Positions 1 to 11,083 of a stretch of 64,000 nt of DNA are shown in pieces. The notes below the pieces were generated by a model. It saw only the letters and a program-made list of their open reading frames with translations, searched no databases and was not told where the DNA came from. Within the stretch, counting starts at the first letter, position 1; each line of letters begins with the position of its first letter. Source of the DNA: Antilocapra americana (taxonomy: Eukaryota > Chordata > Mammalia > Artiodactyla > Antilocapridae); NCBI GenBank assembly GCA_007570785.1, contig ML660774.1:12912719-12976718 (forward strand), read 5' to 3'. Made by a program: the position numbers and the translations under genes.

Positions 1-90
1 GTTGCATGAAAGAAGTATAATGCCAAGTATGCAAATGGTAAGTTAATATTTATGAACAATCTGAAGTCAAGCTAGGGGCAGATGTGGCCA

Positions 91-279
91 AAGTGAAAGT
101 CACATTCATGTTTGACTCTGTGACCCCATGGACTATACAGTCCATGGAATTCCCCAGGCCAGAAAACTGGAGTGGGTAGCCTTTCCCTTCTCCAGGGGAT
201 CTTCCCAATCCAGGAATTGAACCCAGGTCTCCCACACTGCAGGCAGATTCTTTATCAGCTGAGCCACAAGGGAAGGCCA
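91..279 (-). mobile_element. Bov-tA SINE
   Basis: Ruminant tRNA-derived SINE read on the minus strand. On the plus strand one sees the reversed BovA tail (gactctgtgaccccatgg), the body (ggagtgggtagcctttccc, ggggatcttcccaatccagg) and finally the reversed tRNA-like head (cagctgagccacaaggg). It carries the 'actatacagtccatggaattc' variant also seen at 7176-7367, so the two look like one subfamily. Non-autonomous; family knowledge is that these are mobilised by BovB. A 138-residue minus-strand reading frame across it is a SINE shadow. Confidence 0.93.
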
Positions 280-330
280 GAAATAGCCAAGGGAAGGTAC
301 ATGTAGAAAGACATTTTCTTTTCCCTTGAA

Positions 331-560
331 AGGCTTCCCAGGTTGCACCAGTGGTAGATAAAGAACCTATCTGCCACTGAAGGAGACTAAGAAATGCAGG
401 GTCCATCCCTGGATCGGGAAGATCCTCTGTAGGAGGGCATGGTAACCCATTCCAGTATTCCTGCATTAGAATTCCATCGACAGTGGAACCTGGCAGGCTA
501 CACCCTCAGGGTCGCAAACAATTGATCACGATTGAAGGACTTAGCGCGCACGCACGCACG
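331..560 (+). mobile_element. Bov-tA SINE, plus orientation
   Basis: Plus-strand Bov-tA: head 'aggcttcccaggttgcacc', body 'cccattccagtattcctg', tail 'gggtcgcaaacaattg', ending in a GCAC/GCACGC simple run at about 545-562. It has a small insertion in the head (aagaaatgcag) and many CpG-type changes, so it is fairly old. It forms an inverted pair with the SINE at 91-279, about 50 bp away. Confidence 0.9.
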
Positions 561-565
561 CATTC

Positions 566-1783
566 CCTTGAATTTTCTTTGTTCAATGGAAAAAACTCTC
601 ATTTATAAGGATAAACCATAGAAGACTATCAAGCAAGGCTTAAATATCTGAGTAAATGTATCCATTTTATCCCCTATTGCTCATGATACAGCATTTTTTC
701 AAAATGATTATGTTCTTTTTATGTTTAATATTTTAAAATAAAATTCAGTATTAAAATAATAATGGGATAAAATTTGTGACAAGATGTCTATGCAAAGCTG
801 TTAGGCTTTTTAGGGGACATGGTTTCCTAGGTAGAGGAAGTTTGCATTAAAGATAGTAGATAATTGTGATGCAATCATTTTTAATGAAGGTCAGAAAATA
901 AGGCATCCTTAATCTCTACAATAAAATGATACGGACTAGTACTGAAATAGTATGTGGGTGAGCTGGGATATGTAGGAGACTATAAAATGATATTACTCTA
1001 AACATTTTTTAAACTTATCTATTTAACTTTTTATGCTACTGAAAATTCCTGCCAATTTTTATTTCAGTTTTTATTATTTGTTTATTTTTAAGCTGCTTGG
1101 TTTACGTTTTTAGCACTTGGGGGAAAAAAGTGTAGCTGGAACACTCAGTCTTGGCAAACCTTGGCAAACTGATGTCAAAGATTTCATTGTAAATAAAGGG
1201 AAAACTATTTTTTGTCATAATAAATTCTTCAGTTCTCATTGCTGAATGTGACCTTTCTTTAATTAAAAATGTTTTACTTGATTTTAGCATTTACAATGTA
1301 TGTTGAAAGAAGTTATAGATTTTTACAGTCATATAAAGGCTTTTATTTTTACAGTCATATGAAGTTATTTAATAGCCTAAAAACAATAGCAGATTTCATA
1401 GTGTTTTAAACATCCTTGTATGTGCCTATAAATTAGGATGCTAATACTCAGTTTACTAAAACAGAAATCATTTCAAAGAAATATTTCTTATTTAGCTTTA
1501 CTTCTCTTTCCTGGAAAATAATGATTAAAAATACTCACAAAGACGCCGAGCCTGAAGGCAAAATCTTAGTTTCAAAAACAAAGCACTTTTTGAACAATGT
1601 GAAAATGATTAAACCCTCATTGTTCACTTCCTGCCATGATTATGAGGATTTAATGAAGGTAAACTTCTGGAAGAAAAAGAGTGAACATCAACATTGACCT
1701 TGATCTTTTATCTAATTTTCTCTGTCTTTTCCCAGCTAATATTTCCTGAGTTGTTTATAAGGCTCACATATTTACCTAAAGAT
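566..1783. other. AT-rich stretch without recognised gene or repeat
   Basis: No family could be assigned. A short direct duplication is visible: 'ttttacagtcatat' occurs at about 1321 and again at about 1348. Reading frames here are short and lack codon structure or splice context. Probably intronic or intergenic DNA. Confidence 0.5.
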
Positions 1784-1795
1784 AAAGTGAATATT

Positions 1796-2584
1796 TTATG
1801 CAGGTATGCAGACGACACCACCCTTAAGGCAGAAAGTGAAGAGGAACTAAAACGCCTCTTGCTGAAAGTGAAAGAGGAGAGTGAAAAAGTTGGCTTAAGG
1901 CTCAACATTCAGAAAACTAAGATCATGGCATCTGCACCCACCACTTCATGGGAAATAGATGGGGAAACAGTGGGAAAAGTGTCAGATTTTATTTTGGGAG
2001 GTTCCAAAATCACTGCAATTGGTGATTGCAGCCATGAAATCAAAAGATGCCTACTCCTTGGAAGGAAAGTTATGGCCAACCTGGACAGCATATTGAAAAG
2101 CAGAGACATTACTTTGCCAACAAAGGTCCATCTAGTCAAGGCTATGGTTTTTCCAGGAGTCATGTATGGATGTGAGAGTTGGACAGTGAAAAAGGCTGAG
2201 CACTAAAGAACTGATGCTTTTCAACAGTGATGTTGGAGAAGACTCTTGAGAGTCCCTTGGACTGAAAGGAGATCCAACCAGTCCATCCTAAAGGAGATCA
2301 GTCCTGGGTGTTCATTGGAAGGACTGATGTTGAAGCTGAAACTCCAATACTTTGGCCACCTCATGTGAAGTGTTGACTCATTGGGAAAGACCCTGATGCT
2401 GGGAAGGATTGGAGGCAGGAGGAGAAGGGGACGACAAAGGATGAGATGGCTAGATGGCATCACTGACTTGATGGACATGGGTTTGGGTGGACTCTGGGAG
2501 TTGGTGATGGACAGGGAGGCCTGGTGTGCTGCGGTTCATGGGGTCGCAAAGAGTCGGACATGACTGAGCAACTGAACTGAACTG
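1796..2584 (+). mobile_element. BovB (RTE) LINE, 5'-truncated, with TSD
   Basis: The last ~790 bp of a BovB LINE on the plus strand, from the YADD box of the reverse transcriptase to the canonical 3' end 'gcaactgaactgaactga'. It is flanked by a perfect 12-bp target-site duplication, aaagtgaatatt, at 1784-1795 and 2585-2596, which fixes both boundaries. Severe 5' truncation is the normal outcome of target-primed reverse transcription. BovB is known as a horizontally transferred RTE element of ruminants and reptiles. Confidence 0.95.
1803..2206 (+). pseudogene. BovB reverse transcriptase C-terminal remnant
   Basis: Open frame running through the BovB tail. It starts at the catalytic box (RYADDTTLKAESEEELKRL), keeps both aspartates of YADD, and continues through the palm/thumb segment (SHEIKRCLLLGRKVMANLDS, DITLPTKVHLVKAM) to VKKAEH followed by a stop. 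The N-terminal endonuclease and fingers are absent because the insertion is truncated. The apparent upstream extension to about 1694 reads through flanking non-BovB DNA, so the 170-residue frame is a chimera and not a gene. Confidence 0.85.
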
Positions 2585-2596
2585 AAAGTGAATATT

Positions 2597-3190
2597 GTTT
2601 TCAATCCAGCAATTATTCACAGGAGACATAGTACACACATAATAACTGCTTATGCTTATTAATTTTAAAAAATTGGAATGCTGAATGACTACCAAGCATG
2701 ACTGTAATTAGCAATTTTCTGCAACATTTAGCCAAATCCTGGTTCGGTGGTTCTGTAAATAGCTTTTCTTCGGAGAAGCTATGCTTCATTTGAGTTTCCT
2801 AAGAATTCTGTCTGCTATCTGATTAGTATTTCTCAGATTGACCACAGGGTGGATTAAGTGACCAGTGGAGATATATTTCTGGATCCAGAAAAAAAAAAAA
2901 GTGATTAACCCTGTGTTTATTCAATAGATGCAATCATAGTCATGTTTCAAATGAGGAGAAACAGGAGCGTTCACATAGTCTCCAAATAGAGGGAACACAG
3001 TTTGCATGAATGTCCTCTCTCTCTCTTCTCACCCAGAGAACCAAAAGATTTTAGTCCACAAGCTGCAGGAAAGCCAGCGTACTGCCTGCCACAGGGTCGT
3101 GATCTTTCTTCTCCTAGCATCTCTAGATGTCCAGTTCATCAGCTTGGGGCTTCTGCTCTGGAAAAAGTTCACCATTCCTTTAAATAACTA
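2597..3190. other. Unassigned non-coding stretch
   Basis: No element recognised. It contains an A12-type run near 2888. Two overlapping 61-residue plus frames near 3002-3191 run into the MaLR LTR below and have no supporting motif. The right part may be degraded 5' sequence of that LTR. Confidence 0.4.
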
Positions 3191-3191
3191 A

Positions 3192-3492
3192 ACGAGGAGA
3201 GGACACAGCAAGAAGGCAACCATCTACGAGCGAGAGAGGGGGCTCTCAGCAGAGCCGTGCTCGCCGGCTCCCTAGTCTCAGCCTTCCATCCTCTGCAATT
3301 GCGCATGCGAAGTTGCTTCAGTCGTGTCTGACTCTCTGTGACCCTATGGACTGTAGCCCGCCAGGCTCCTCTGTCCTTAGGATTCTCCAGGCTGGAGTGG
3401 GTTGCCATCCAGAACTGTGAGAAAAGAAATGTCTTTTGTTAAAGTCTTTCATTTTGTGGTGTTCTGTTATGCAGTCCAAGCAGACTAAGACA
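3192..3492 (+). mobile_element. MLT1-type MaLR LTR, 3' half, interrupted by a SINE
   Basis: Ancient mammalian ERVL-MaLR LTR. Recognisable blocks are 'gaggacacagcaagaaggc' (about 3200), 'ccagaactgtgagaaaag' after the SINE, and the terminal 'gtgttctgttatgcagtcc' with end 'actaagaca' at about 3484-3492. The block order and the terminal CA fit MLT1. A SINE fragment at 3299-3408 splits it exactly at the 'cctccagaactgtgag' position. The 5' half of the LTR is not visible. Confidence 0.7.
3299..3408 (-). mobile_element. SINE fragment (BovA part) nested in MaLR LTR
   Basis: Minus-strand SINE body: 'cagtcgtgtctgactctct', 'ggactgtagcccgccaggc', 'ggctggagtgggttgccat'. It stops before the tRNA head, so it is 5'-truncated. 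The flanking sequence on both sides belongs to the same LTR, so this is a later insertion. Confidence 0.85.
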
Positions 3493-3611
3493 CTATCGAA
3501 TCCTAACTCTCTTAACAAATCTGAAATCCAGTGAAGATACCCAGTCCCAAACACTTTCTTCTAACTTCACTCAAAGCATGAAGAACCAGTTCCTCTCTAT
3601 AATCAAATAGA

Positions 3612-3809
3612 CACAGCAACTCATATCCGACTCTTTGTGATCCCATGGACTGTAGCCCATGAGTCTCCTCTGTCCATGGGATTCTCCAGGCAAGAATATT
3701 GCAGCACGTAGCCATTCCCTTCTCTAGGGGATCTTCCTGACCCAGGGATCAAATCCAGGTATCCTGCATTGCAGGTGGATTCTTTACCGTCTGAGGCACC
3801 AGGGAAACC
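3612..3809 (-). mobile_element. Bov-tA SINE
   Basis: Nearly full minus-strand SINE. The plus strand reads 'ccgactctttgtgatccc', 'ctgtagcccatgagtctcc', 'ggggatcttcctgacccagg', then the reversed tRNA head 'ctttaccgtctgaggcacc'. It lies ~120 bp downstream of the MaLR LTR. Confidence 0.92.
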
Positions 3810-5999
3810 AAAGTATTCAATAAAAAAGGATAATTTCTGGGGAAGGAAAATGTTTTATAGGGTTTCATGTTATTCATATTGTTTTCCATAATACAATATG
3901 TATAATTCATCTAGGAGAGGGGACACCTGAATCTTAGTGGAATTGGCTTGAGAATCACAGACAACTAATACCATTTATTAATCCCATGTGTTTTGATACA
4001 AAAGAAACATGTGAAATGCCTGGTGATTTCTGGGGCTCTTTATGAACATGGAGTAGGATTTTACCCAGTGTCTCTTATTACAGCTTGCCTCTTCTGTTGT
4101 GGATTATAACATATTTAATAAATACTGTGCTTAAAGTTCAACCGAGGTCACAGGCATTCCTCATTCCACTCTTATGTGATACATCTTCAAAAAAAAATAT
4201 ACAGTTGAGCAAAAATCACATTTAATAGCACCATAATTCTCAGACTCTAACACCTTGCTGTGCAAACATAATGCAAGATTTTTCTCTAGGGAGGGCATTT
4301 GATCAGAGCTGAAGGCTTAGGGGACAGATGGGAGTTGCTGAGAGACTAAAAGCAAATGTAACTTCAATTGGTAATGTCTTTTCTCCTGGCTCTTCTTTCT
4401 TATTCGAAACTCCACTCCAACCTGCCTCATGGTCCTTGGTTAATCGACCCGTTTAACAGGTTGTCCATTACACTTCATTGCTATAAGAGCATCCAGCTGA
4501 GAGGAGGTTCTCCCATAGTGTCTGGAGGCTCCTTATGGAGCCATCCCACTCTTCACCTGGTTCTCTCATAGTTCTTAAACTCTGTGAGGCACAAAGAGGT
4601 TTCGCCCTTCATGGACCACTGCACCCAGCCTTCCACCACTCTCTGGGGGCTCTTGTTGCCATTTTATGTATTTGACTTTCTCTTGGTTTGTGACCAATTG
4701 GCCTGCCTCCAATTTACTCCACCATCTACAGATCCTGAGCTGTCATATTTACTAAAAGCTACTAGATCCTGAAATAGACAAGTCATTTTGTTTGATCTCT
4801 TGATGACTGTGAGTTAAAGGGGTTTCGCAAGAAATCATAGCAGAGTTCAGCAATTCCTATCATAACATTTGTAAAGCTCTTTCATCACACAGTATGTTTT
4901 TTTTCAGTGAACACGCTTTCGGCAACCAAGCACTCTATGGCATCCTTCTTTAAACTGTCCTTCTCACTGCCCCAAGTTCCCTGCCACTAGGATTGAGAAC
5001 ACTAAACAGTGTAGTAAAAATTTATCCCTGCAAAATTAAGAAACACAACAGGCATCAGACTCACTGAAGGGTTTAATGGACAGAGAGATTGATGTGCTAT
5101 CCTCACTAAATGCCTCTCTTTGCAGCAATCCAGGAGTCTAAGACTGCTTTGTGAACCATCAGGAATAATTGTAGCTACAATTTTATTAGTAGCTGGGGGA
5201 TAGAGCTATATTTCCTCCCATCATCTTTTTCAGGCAACTTTGCCAGGGACTTTGCTGCATCTTAATCTAAGAAATGAGTTGAGAGCACATCCTTGCTGTC
5301 CTGCATTTATTTGGTACATGTTAGTCCGTTAGGCATTACTTACAGGAAATACTTGATTCTTGTTCTATGCCTTTAGGACCTTATGTGCCAGATTTAAAAC
5401 TTTTTTTAGCCATACCCTTTAATATAAATATTTACATTTATTTAAGATTTTTAAGTTCCCTTCACACAGGGAACATAACTTGGAAAGGCAGAAACAGTCT
5501 TGCTTGAACCCTTGCAAAGCTGTGTATTTCAAATTTCTGAATTTGGCAAGTGTGCCTTTGTTGCTGTTAACTTCCTCTGTCTTCTCTTTTCTTACTTGTG
5601 GTCTTCCTCCTCCATCCTGTGACCCTCCAAGTTAAATGGTGAACACGGGAATGACATATCTTCAACATTTCTCAAATACTAGGATTTTTTTTAAAGACAT
5701 CAAAGCCTTATGGGAAATGGAAGCGAAAATTTTCAGGGGGAATGGTGTTTCCTGGCAGAACAGAAGCACAGCCTGTCTTGTCTATGACACACAAATGCAA
5801 CCCCATCTTTATTATCAGGAAAACTATGAATCAGGGTTGAAATCAAACTAGTTGTGTACTAGAAGGAGGAGATAGATGCTTCTAAAAATAAGCTGTGGCC
5901 TAGGTCAAACTTGTTATTGACATCAGTATTTTGGAAGGACTCAAAATTGTTAAAAACAAGAAAATAGGCCCCAAATGGAGTAATGTATGCTAAACCCCA
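3810..5999. other. 2.2 kb without recognised repeat or gene
   Basis: I could assign no transposable element here. Plus-strand frames of 60-70 residues at 4368-4571, 4584-4772 and 5636-5851 have no family signature and no convincing splice framing. Treated as non-coding unique or very old sequence. Confidence 0.45.
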
Positions 6000-6008
6000 T
6001 GTCACCAA

Positions 6009-6233
6009 TATATAGTGCAGTGATAGTTTTAGGCGCTCAGCTGTGTCTGACTCTTGGCAACACTATGGACCGTGGCCCAGCAGGCTCCTCTGTCCATGGT
6101 ATTTCTTAGGCAAGGATAATGGAGTGGGTTGCCGTTTTGCTTCTCCAGGGGATCTTCTCAACCCAGGGATCGAACCTGGGTCCCGGGCATTGCAGGCAGA
6201 TTCCTTACCATCTGAGCCACCAGGGGAGCTCCG
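6009..6233 (-). mobile_element. Bov-tA SINE with 9-bp TSD
   Basis: Full-length minus-strand SINE: tail 'gctcagctgtgtctgactc', body 'gagtgggttgccgttttgc', head 'ccatctgagccaccagggg'. The flanks share tgtcaccaa at 6000-6008 and 6234-6242, a target-site duplication that sets the ends. Confidence 0.94.
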
Positions 6234-6604
6234 TGTCACCAAATTGAGACTTACAGTTTCAGATCTCTGAGAAATGGAATCTTAGACCAGTCAATTAGGA
6301 CTGATCTATGCTGATGACCTGATCAGCTCTAGTGAGATTTTCTGCCATCTTGAAGAAGGAAAGTTACCTTGCAATACTGACATGCTTTGTTACCTGCTGT
6401 TCTCTGCCTATACAATCTTGGCCTTGTGTAACACATCAGAGCACCGCTAGACTGAAGGCTTCCTAATTTGTGAATCATTGAACAAAGACAGTAAGAGCTT
6501 TAAAACGTACTCAAATTGAATTTTGTGTTTTTTTTTTTTTTTAAAGTATTGGGTTTATAGCCACAGATTTTGAAAAAGAGAAAGCTGGTTTCACTTAGAT
6601 GCAG

Positions 6605-6760
6605 AAACAGGTGTGACCCAGGGTGAGTGACCGCCCCTTTCTCCATCTCGGTTTGGTGGTTGTTTATCTGCTAAATGGAAATAGCAATAAACACGTCTAC
6701 CTGCCAGGCTTTGTGGGAATTAAAGTGATGAAGGATTCAGAGTGCTTAGCACAGGCTCAC
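6605..6760 (+). mobile_element. MIR SINE
   Basis: Old mammalian-wide SINE. It matches the MIR core and 3' part in order: 'gggtgagtgaccgcccc', 'ctaaatggaaatagcaata', 'gtctacctgccaggctttg', 'gtgcttagcacaggc'. It is strongly diverged, as expected for MIR. The T-run at about 6527-6542 just upstream is a separate low-complexity tract. Confidence 0.75.
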
Positions 6761-7175
6761 ACTGGGGAGCAGTCTCCCTGACCTAGGAGAAGGCAGCAGG
6801 GAGAGTGCTCCCTTCAAGAGAGGCTGAATTCAGTCTGAGAAGGTCATTAGCATGGCTGTGAAGGTAATGGAGTGGGAATTGTTTATTCCCTAGCAAGGAA
6901 GAAATGAAGAGCATGGAAACCCGCACTGTAGGGCTTGTTTACTCTCATCTTAGCCCGAGGTCCTGCTGGACTGCCTCCCTCGAGTCTTCTCTTTCCTCCC
7001 AACATTCTAGATTCCATGCTCCTTTAAAAACATGTCCTGAAATACATCAGATCGAAACACCCAATTAGATTTCCTTTGCTTACCCTACTGCGTGCACGCA
7101 GCTGGAACTGGCTGAGGAAACACACCCGAGGCTGTTGTGAGTGACATCAGTCCAGTTTGTCACCTGTACACTGGA

Positions 7176-7367
7176 AAAGTGAACGTCGCTCAGTCGTGTC
7201 CAACTCTTTGCAACCCCATGGACTGTCTAGTCCATGGAATTCTCCAGGCCAGAATACTGGAGTGGGTAGCCTTTCCTTTCTCCAGGGGATCTTCCCAACC
7301 CAGGGATCGAACCCAGGTCTCCCACATTACAGGCGCAGTCTTTACCAGCTGAGCCACAGGGGAAGCC
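7176..7367 (-). mobile_element. Bov-tA SINE with imperfect TSD
   Basis: Minus-strand SINE of the 'gactgtctagtccatggaatt' subfamily, ending with the head 'ccagctgagccacagggga'. Flanks ctgtacactgga (7164-7175) and ctgcacacttga (7368-7379) match at 10 of 12 positions, consistent with an aged target-site duplication. Confidence 0.92.
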
Positions 7368-7394
7368 CTGCACACTTGAGTGGACCCTCATTGC

Positions 7395-7740
7395 TGCCCC
7401 GAAATCACGGCATATTTGCCTCATGCCATGATTGTTCCACCCCTCCCATGACTATTTCACAACTTCTCTGTTCTCCTCAAATCTTAAACCTTCTCATTCT
7501 GTCCATACTCCCTATTTCATGGAGAAAATCATACAAATCAGAAGAGAACCCCCACACTGGCTCCTACCACTAAGCCTTGTCCCGTCTTCAATGCCTTTCC
7601 TCTTGGGAAAACTGGTCTCTGCTCCTCTCCCAGAGCAACCACTCCATTTGACTCCACGCTCTCACCCACTCAGCACATGACTCTATGATCTACCTCTCCC
7701 TTTGCACCAGTGCCTGAGGTATGTCTTGTATCATTTTTAA
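7395..7740 (+). mobile_element. L2 (CR1-clade)-like LINE remnant
   Basis: Resembles the interior of L2-type LINE open reading frames in the plus sense: 'ccctatttcatggagaaaa' and 'caaatcagaagagaaccc' follow the order remembered for that family. Very diverged; no usable reading frame. The alternative is unique sequence of chance similarity. Confidence 0.45.
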
Positions 7741-7761
7741 TATTCACCTAAGATATTATAT

Positions 7762-7975
7762 GGGCTTCCCAGGTGGCTCAGTGGTAAAGAATCCACCTGC
7801 CAACACAGGAGACACGACATCAATCCCTGGGTTGGGAAGACCCCCTGGAGAAGGCAGTGGCAACCCCCTGCAGTAGTCGTGCTGGGGAATCCCGTGGTCA
7901 GAGCTGCCTGGCAGGCTACGGTACCTGGCAGGTCACGGAAGACTCAGACAGGACTTAGCGCCCCAACAGAATACA
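7762..7975 (+). mobile_element. Bov-tA SINE, plus orientation
   Basis: Starts with the canonical head 'gggcttcccaggtggctca' and tRNA-like 'gtggtaaagaatccacctg', then body 'ccctggagaaggcagtggc', and a diverged tail 'actcagacaggacttagcg'. It has a short internal duplication-like change around 'cctggcaggctacggtacc'. Confidence 0.92.
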
Positions 7976-8112
7976 ATACTGTGTGTACTCTTCTAGGTCC
8001 TACTTGTTTCCTTGTATCTTTTAACAGAAAAATATGTTCAACAGGTATCCAGTGTTGCTGTTTCCAGATACTCTCGCCATGTCTTTGTTTGTTTGTTTTT
8101 TTAGCATATTGA

Positions 8113-9412
8113 CCTGCATTTTTATTTTTTTTTTAATTTTCTTTACTTTATTGTGTTGGTTTTGCCATACATTGACATGAAACCGCCATGGGTATACATA
8201 GGCTCCCCCTCCAGAACCCCCTCCCTCCTCCCTCCTGATACCCTCCCCCTGAGTCATCTCGGTGCACCAGCCCCGAGCATCAACCCTGGGCTGGTGATTG
8301 ATTTCACATATGATAATTAACATGTTTCAATGCCATTCTCCCATATCATCCCACCCTTGCCCTCTTACACAGAGTCCATGAGTCTGTTCTATACATCTGC
8401 ATTCCTTTTGCTGTCTCGCACGCAGGGTTCTCGTTACCATCTTTCTAAATTCCATATATATGCGTTAGTATACTGTATTGTTGTTTTTCCTTCTGGCTTA
8501 CTTCACTCTGGATAATAGGCTCCAGTTCCGTCCACCTGAGTAGAACTGATTCAAATGAATTTTTTTTAATGCTGAGTAATATTCCATTGTGTATATGTAC
8601 CACAGCTTTCTTATCCATTCATCAGTCGATGGGCATCTAGGTTGCTTCCAGCCCTGGCTATTGTAAACAATGCAGCGATGAACATTGGGGTACACGTGGC
8701 TCTTTCCATTCTGGTTTCCTCAGTGTATATGCCCAGCAGTGGGATTGCTGGGTCATATGGCAGTTCTATTTTCAGTTTTTTTAAGGAATCTCCACACTGT
8801 TTTCCATAGTGGCTGTACTAGTTTGCATTCCCACCAACAGTGTAAGAGGGTTCCCTTTTCTCCACATCCTCTCCAGCATTTATTACTTGTAGATTTTTGG
8901 ATGGCAGCCATTCTGACTGGTGTAAAGTGGTACCTCATTGTGGTTTTGATTTGCATTTCTCTGATAATGAGTGATGTTGAGCATCTTTTCATGTGTTTGT
9001 TAGCCATTTTTGTCTTCTTTGGAGAAAAGTCTGTTAAGTTCTTTGGCCCACTTTTTGATTGGGTCATTTATTTTTCTAGAATGGAGCTGCAGGAGTTGCT
9101 TGTATATTTTTGAGATTGTTTGTCCGTTGCTTCGTTGGCTATTATTTTCTCCCATTCTGAAGGCTGCCTTTTCACCTTGCTTATAGTTTCCTTTGTTGTG
9201 CAGAAGCTTTTAATTTTAATTAGGTCCCATTTGTTTATTCGTGCTTTTATTTCCGATATTCTGGGAGATGGGTCATAGAGGATCCTGCTTTGGTTTATGT
9301 CGGAGAGTGTTTTGCCTATGTTATCCTCTAGGAGTTTTATAGTTTCTGGTCTTATGGTTAGATCTTTGATCCATTTTGAGTTTATTTTTGTGTATGGTGT
9401 TAGAATGATTTC
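8113..9412 (-). mobile_element. Young ruminant L1, 5'-truncated
   Basis: The 3' ~1.3 kb of an L1 in minus orientation. The poly-A tail appears as the T-rich run at about 8119-8150. The 3'UTR carries the ruminant-specific block 'gcaccagccccgagcatca' (about 8262). The C-terminal part of ORF2 follows to about 9402, where similarity stops inside 'gtgtatggtgttagaa'. It is much less diverged than the L1 copies at 25-48 kb. I could not find a convincing TSD. Confidence 0.95.
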
Positions 9413-9430
9413 AGCCAAGGTTTCCCCCAA
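8753..9430 (-). pseudogene. L1 ORF2 C-terminal relic
   Basis: Two abutting minus-strand frames encode the end of L1 ORF2p. 9430-9068 contains INSKWIKDLTIRPETIKLL and [20 protein letters not shown], and 9067-8753 contains [14 protein letters not shown] and the zinc-knuckle-like [18 protein letters not shown], with the C3C7H4C spacing kept. The frame changes near 'NEATDK', so it is broken, and all RT and endonuclease domains are missing. A further minus frame at 8695-8498 carries the usual STDEWIRKLWYIYTMEYYSA end. Confidence 0.9.
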
Positions 9431-9459
9431 GCCACTTGACTGAACTTGTTCATGTCAAG

Positions 9460-9800
9460 GTAACCGAGAACCATCACATTGGCGAGTCCAGTGAGCAGCT
9501 CTGATTCCTTGTCACCTTGATAAGAGCAGCCTTTGATTCTGATTATGAGTCTCTCCTTTTTAAAACATTCCTTGCATGTGGCTCCCAGAGCATCATCTCT
9601 TTGGTTCTCGTGCTTCATCACCCACCCATGGTCTCCGTGGCTGATGGGTGATCCCTTATTTCCTGAAGACTCAGGGCTGAGCGTCCTTGGGGGTCTCTGC
9701 AGACATCTACTAGACTCTCTTAGGTGCCATCTCCCACTCTCATGGCTTTCAGTATATATGTGAACTGACAGCTCTGAAATTTGTATCTCAGCAGGTCTTG
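9460..9800 (+). mobile_element. L2 (CR1-clade)-like LINE remnant
   Basis: Degraded plus-strand similarity to the L2 reverse-transcriptase region: 'ctcccactctcatggcttt' followed by a stretch resembling the family's YADDSQIYIS coding segment, then a 'cctgaa' block. The catalytic motif itself is mutated beyond reading. Assigned from block order only. Confidence 0.45.
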
Positions 9801-11079
9801 CATCCTGAAATAATGCCATTTGGGCATATTGATTATTTTGAATTACATGTACTTGAGAAACAGCCAGTTTAGGAAGGACACTGGGCCTCCTTTTTCTATT
9901 GGGAGGCTGATTGAAGCTAAAGAAAACTGTATCAAATTAAAAACAAGATTTTCCATGCTTCTTGTGTTTAAAAATGGCGTTACTACTGTGCATGCATGTC
10001 TAAGTCTACATGAATTACTGAGAAGGCACCTTTCGAATTTCTACATTCTGTAGAGCAGGCTGGCAAGGGAGCAGGTAGCCCAGGCTGGGGATACATAGCC
10101 ATAAAAGCAGTATAGCTCTGAAGTAGGCTCACTCTCAGGAGAAAGCATTATTTAAGCAGTTTCCAAGTGGTATTGTCAGGGAAAAGCCACAAAGAGCTAA
10201 TGTGCCACGACTCCTGTGTTTCTATAAGTCTTCTGAGCAAGCCTAGATTGTTCTGTACTATGTAATCAAGAAACAGCTTTAGCAATAGAGGGAGGGTCTC
10301 TATGCAGCTAAGGACAAGTTTGCTTACAACCCTGGCAGAGAGAGAAGTCTGTCTCCTTGCAGCCAAGGGCAGACATGCTTATTGCCCATTTTACAAAATT
10401 GAGGTTCTGGGGTCCTCCCCTGTAGTACAACCCACATCACTTGGACTGTCATCTGGCCCTCTTGGTAGTGCCCTGTAGAACTGGAGCTCAGGGAAGTGGC
10501 ATGAAAACGCAGACAGTTTCGCTACTACTCGCTCCTACTGTTGCTTTAGGTAATATATTATCCTTCATCTGTGGCCTGGAGTTTCAGGTCACCCACCAAC
10601 ATCTCTGCCACTCTGGGAGGGTAAATTGATAGTTTGCAAGTAGGGTAACATTGCAGACCCTTCACAGTCCTTGACAGTTTGGGTGATGAGGGTGGGATAG
10701 AAAATAGGAGTGAGGACTTCATGGGCTAACTAACAAGATTCAAGGGGAGTCCCCTGGAACTGGTAGTGAAATTGCTGACAAATGATATGAGCAGCTGGAT
10801 GATAAATGACCCTTCCCCTTTGTCCATTAGTAAGGGGAGATGGTCACAGGATGAGACCCAGGAAACAGGTTCAAAAACTGCTGCCTAAGTATTGTGTTGT
10901 TGTAGTTAACTTTCCTGGAGGCGAAGGAACTTCCTTGACGATCTGATGGTCAGTTCAGGTCCGCTCCATTGTAACAATGGGAGCTAGGGTTCACCCTGGC
11001 AGGCAAAACTTCCCAGACCCTTTCAGAAAATAGTTATAGAGGAGTATGACTATGCTCAGTGTGAAAGGAGAGAAAATTA
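9801..11079. other. Unassigned stretch, possibly an old LTR
   Basis: No family recognised with confidence. The composition and motifs such as 'gtcctcccctgtagtacaac' recall mammalian LTR sequence, but I cannot name one or find paired ends. Minus frame 10148-10366 and plus frame 10441-10629 have no domain signature. Confidence 0.35.
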
Positions 11080-11083
11080 AGAG

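Noticed and set aside
50..466. 138-residue minus-strand open frame
   Set aside because: It crosses two oppositely oriented SINEs. Identical peptide phrases recur wherever Bov-tA occurs (for example 7227-7424 and 29837-30189), so it is a repeat shadow.
1694..2206. 170-residue open frame as a gene
   Set aside because: The TSD shows that host DNA and a BovB tail were joined by insertion. Only the second part is reverse-transcriptase-like and it lacks most of the protein.
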